From NCBI GenBank assembly GCA_038223055.1, contig JBBRHF010000102.1:1-15159 (forward strand): 15,159 bases of DNA, written 5' to 3'. The DNA comes from JBBRHF01 sp038223055. Lineage in GTDB: Bacteria > Actinomycetota > Actinomycetes > JACCUZ01. Below, one piece after another: positions 14,738 through 15,159 of this stretch (positions are counted from its first letter, which is position 1; each line of letters opens with the position of its first letter). The position numbers were made by a program, and so were the translations under genes. Under the pieces are notes generated by a model that saw nothing but the letters and a program-made list of their open reading frames with translations, made no database searches and had not been told where the DNA came from.

Positions 14738-14835
14738 GTGGGGAGCGTGGGGAGCAGCCCTAAAACCGCAGGTCAACCGCCCAATTGTGCTCCCCACGGG
14801 GGGTGGGGAGCAGGGTGGGGAGCGGGGTGGGGAGC
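14738..14835 (+). repeat. GTGGGGAGC iterons (five direct, one inverted)
   Basis: Direct copies lie at 14738-14746, 14747-14755 (tandem, 9-base step), 14803-14811, 14815-14823 and 14827-14835 (12-base step, unit GTGGGGAGCNGG). One inverted copy at 14789-14797 makes a perfect 10-pair hairpin with the third copy (14788-14797/14803-14812). A 9-base motif repeated exactly six times in 98 bases is unlikely to be chance even in GC-rich DNA. Confidence 0.85.
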
Positions 14836-14838
14836 TGG

Positions 14839-14944
14839 TGGAAGACGCCGATTGGGCAGCTTCCGCCCCTCCAGGGCGCTTGGAAGACGCATCCGACAGC
14901 TTGAAAGACGCGTCTGGACGGTTGTTGGACGCGTTGAAAGACAC
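14839..14944 (+). repeat. Degenerate TTGRAAGACGC repeats
   Basis: Copies: TGGAAGACGC (14839-14848), TTGGAAGACGC (14880-14890), TTGAAAGACGC (14901-14911), a degenerate TTGGACGC (14925-14932) and TTGAAAGACAC (14934-14944). The later copies lie about 10-32 bases apart. This is a second motif family directly after the iterons and could bind a different replication or partition protein. Confidence 0.65.
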
Positions 14945-15029
14945 CTCGCCAAACCACTACTGCGGCGGGCCGTTGCGTCAACGTCCGCGGCGTGGTGCCT
15001 CGAAGGGAGCGCAGCCGGACCGGCGCCCG

Positions 15030-15158
15030 CTAGAAGCGCTGGCGGGGGTTGCGCCGGTCGTCGCCCGGGTCGCCGCGCTCGGCGCGGTTCCAGGTGATCC
15101 GGGCCGCGGGGGGCGGGGCATGGGGGCCTGTGGCTCGCCGGAGCTCATCGGCGGGGTG
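15030..15158 (-). CDS. C-terminal end of a protein running in from the right edge (partial)
   Basis: The minus-strand frame is open from the window edge to TAG at 15030-15032 (42 codons). The tail has PPAARITWNRAERGDPGDDRRN, ending in PRQRF, and shows high G/C at third positions, unlike the repeat region after it. It is a charged, probably flexible C-terminus with no recognisable domain, so no function can be given. It reads in the same direction as the RHH-like gene and the replication operon but is separated from them by about 500 bp of repeats. Confidence 0.5.
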   Translation of the reverse strand, partial: HPADELRRATGPHAPPPAARITWNRAERGDPGDDRRNPRQRF

Positions 15159-15159
15159 A

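Larger units (their letters stand above)
14518..15029. other. Non-coding, repeat-rich region: candidate origin or partition site
   Basis: No frame here shows a convincing protein: the open frames are repeat-driven and low in complexity. The stretch holds five direct and one inverted copies of GTGGGGAGC, then five copies of a TTGRAAGACGC-like motif, with a short A/T-richer segment (about 14761-14787) between the first two groups. It lies directly upstream of an RHH-like gene and a replication operon. Iterons plus A/T-richer DNA are typical of plasmid origins or centromere-like sites. The part from about 14945 to 15029 and from 14540 to 14730 shows nothing I can name. Confidence 0.45.

Noticed and set aside
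14738..14944. CRISPR array
   Set aside because: The repeats are 9-12 bases, without spacers of constant length, and no cas genes are near.
14738..15097. Plus-strand frame with GWGAGWGAGWGAG repeats
   Set aside because: The apparent peptide repeat only reflects the GTGGGGAGC iterons; no ribosome-binding site or domain.

Overview
The window is very GC-rich with strong G/C bias at third codon positions. It carries a WhiB-family gene and genes typical of actinomycete accessory DNA, so I read it as part of an actinomycete plasmid or integrated element. The genus cannot be told from the sequence; a pseudonocardial host is only a guess. There are no rRNA or tRNA genes and no core metabolic genes.

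Left part (1-5.5 kb). The window opens with the 3' end of an IS5-type transposase whose insertion has cut off a type IIG-like restriction-modification gene: the nuclease half is left and the methylase half is gone. Two unrecognised genes follow on the minus strand. One is translationally coupled to a WhiB-like iron-sulfur regulator, which is divergent from a plus-strand double-HTH gene that seems frameshifted near its end. A minus-strand gene with a C-terminus resembling a degenerate ADP-ribosyltransferase fold and a 63-codon gene complete this part.

Middle (5.59-6.93 kb). An IS200/IS605-type element carries tnpB alone, with subterminal hairpins at both ends and an expected omega/reRNA at its 3' end. 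It sits head-on in a run of minus-strand genes, and its right-end TCAA overlaps the stop codon of the neighbouring HTH gene.

Right part (6.93-15.16 kb). This is the core of the window: a tightly coupled minus-strand operon for what looks like telomere or terminal-protein-primed replication of a linear replicon. An 1804-aa protein combines a CHC2 zinc finger, a TOPRIM domain, a coiled coil, a P-loop helicase-like ATPase, a Cys cluster and a C-terminal region with family-B-polymerase-like motifs. As I recall them, Streptomyces Tap and the replicative enzyme pAL1.101 of the linear Arthrobacter plasmid pAL1 resemble this. It is followed, with 1-4 base overlaps, by a DUF6166-like protein with a CxxC...CxxC insert, a Tpg-like terminal-protein candidate and a second HTH protein.

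Upstream of the giant gene lie two strong hairpins preceded on the plus strand by a -10-like box (a candidate antisense RNA), a small ribbon-helix-helix-like gene, and about 500 bp of non-coding DNA with iteron-like repeats that could be an origin or partition site. A further minus-strand gene enters from the right edge. No telomere is present, so linearity is inferred from gene content only.
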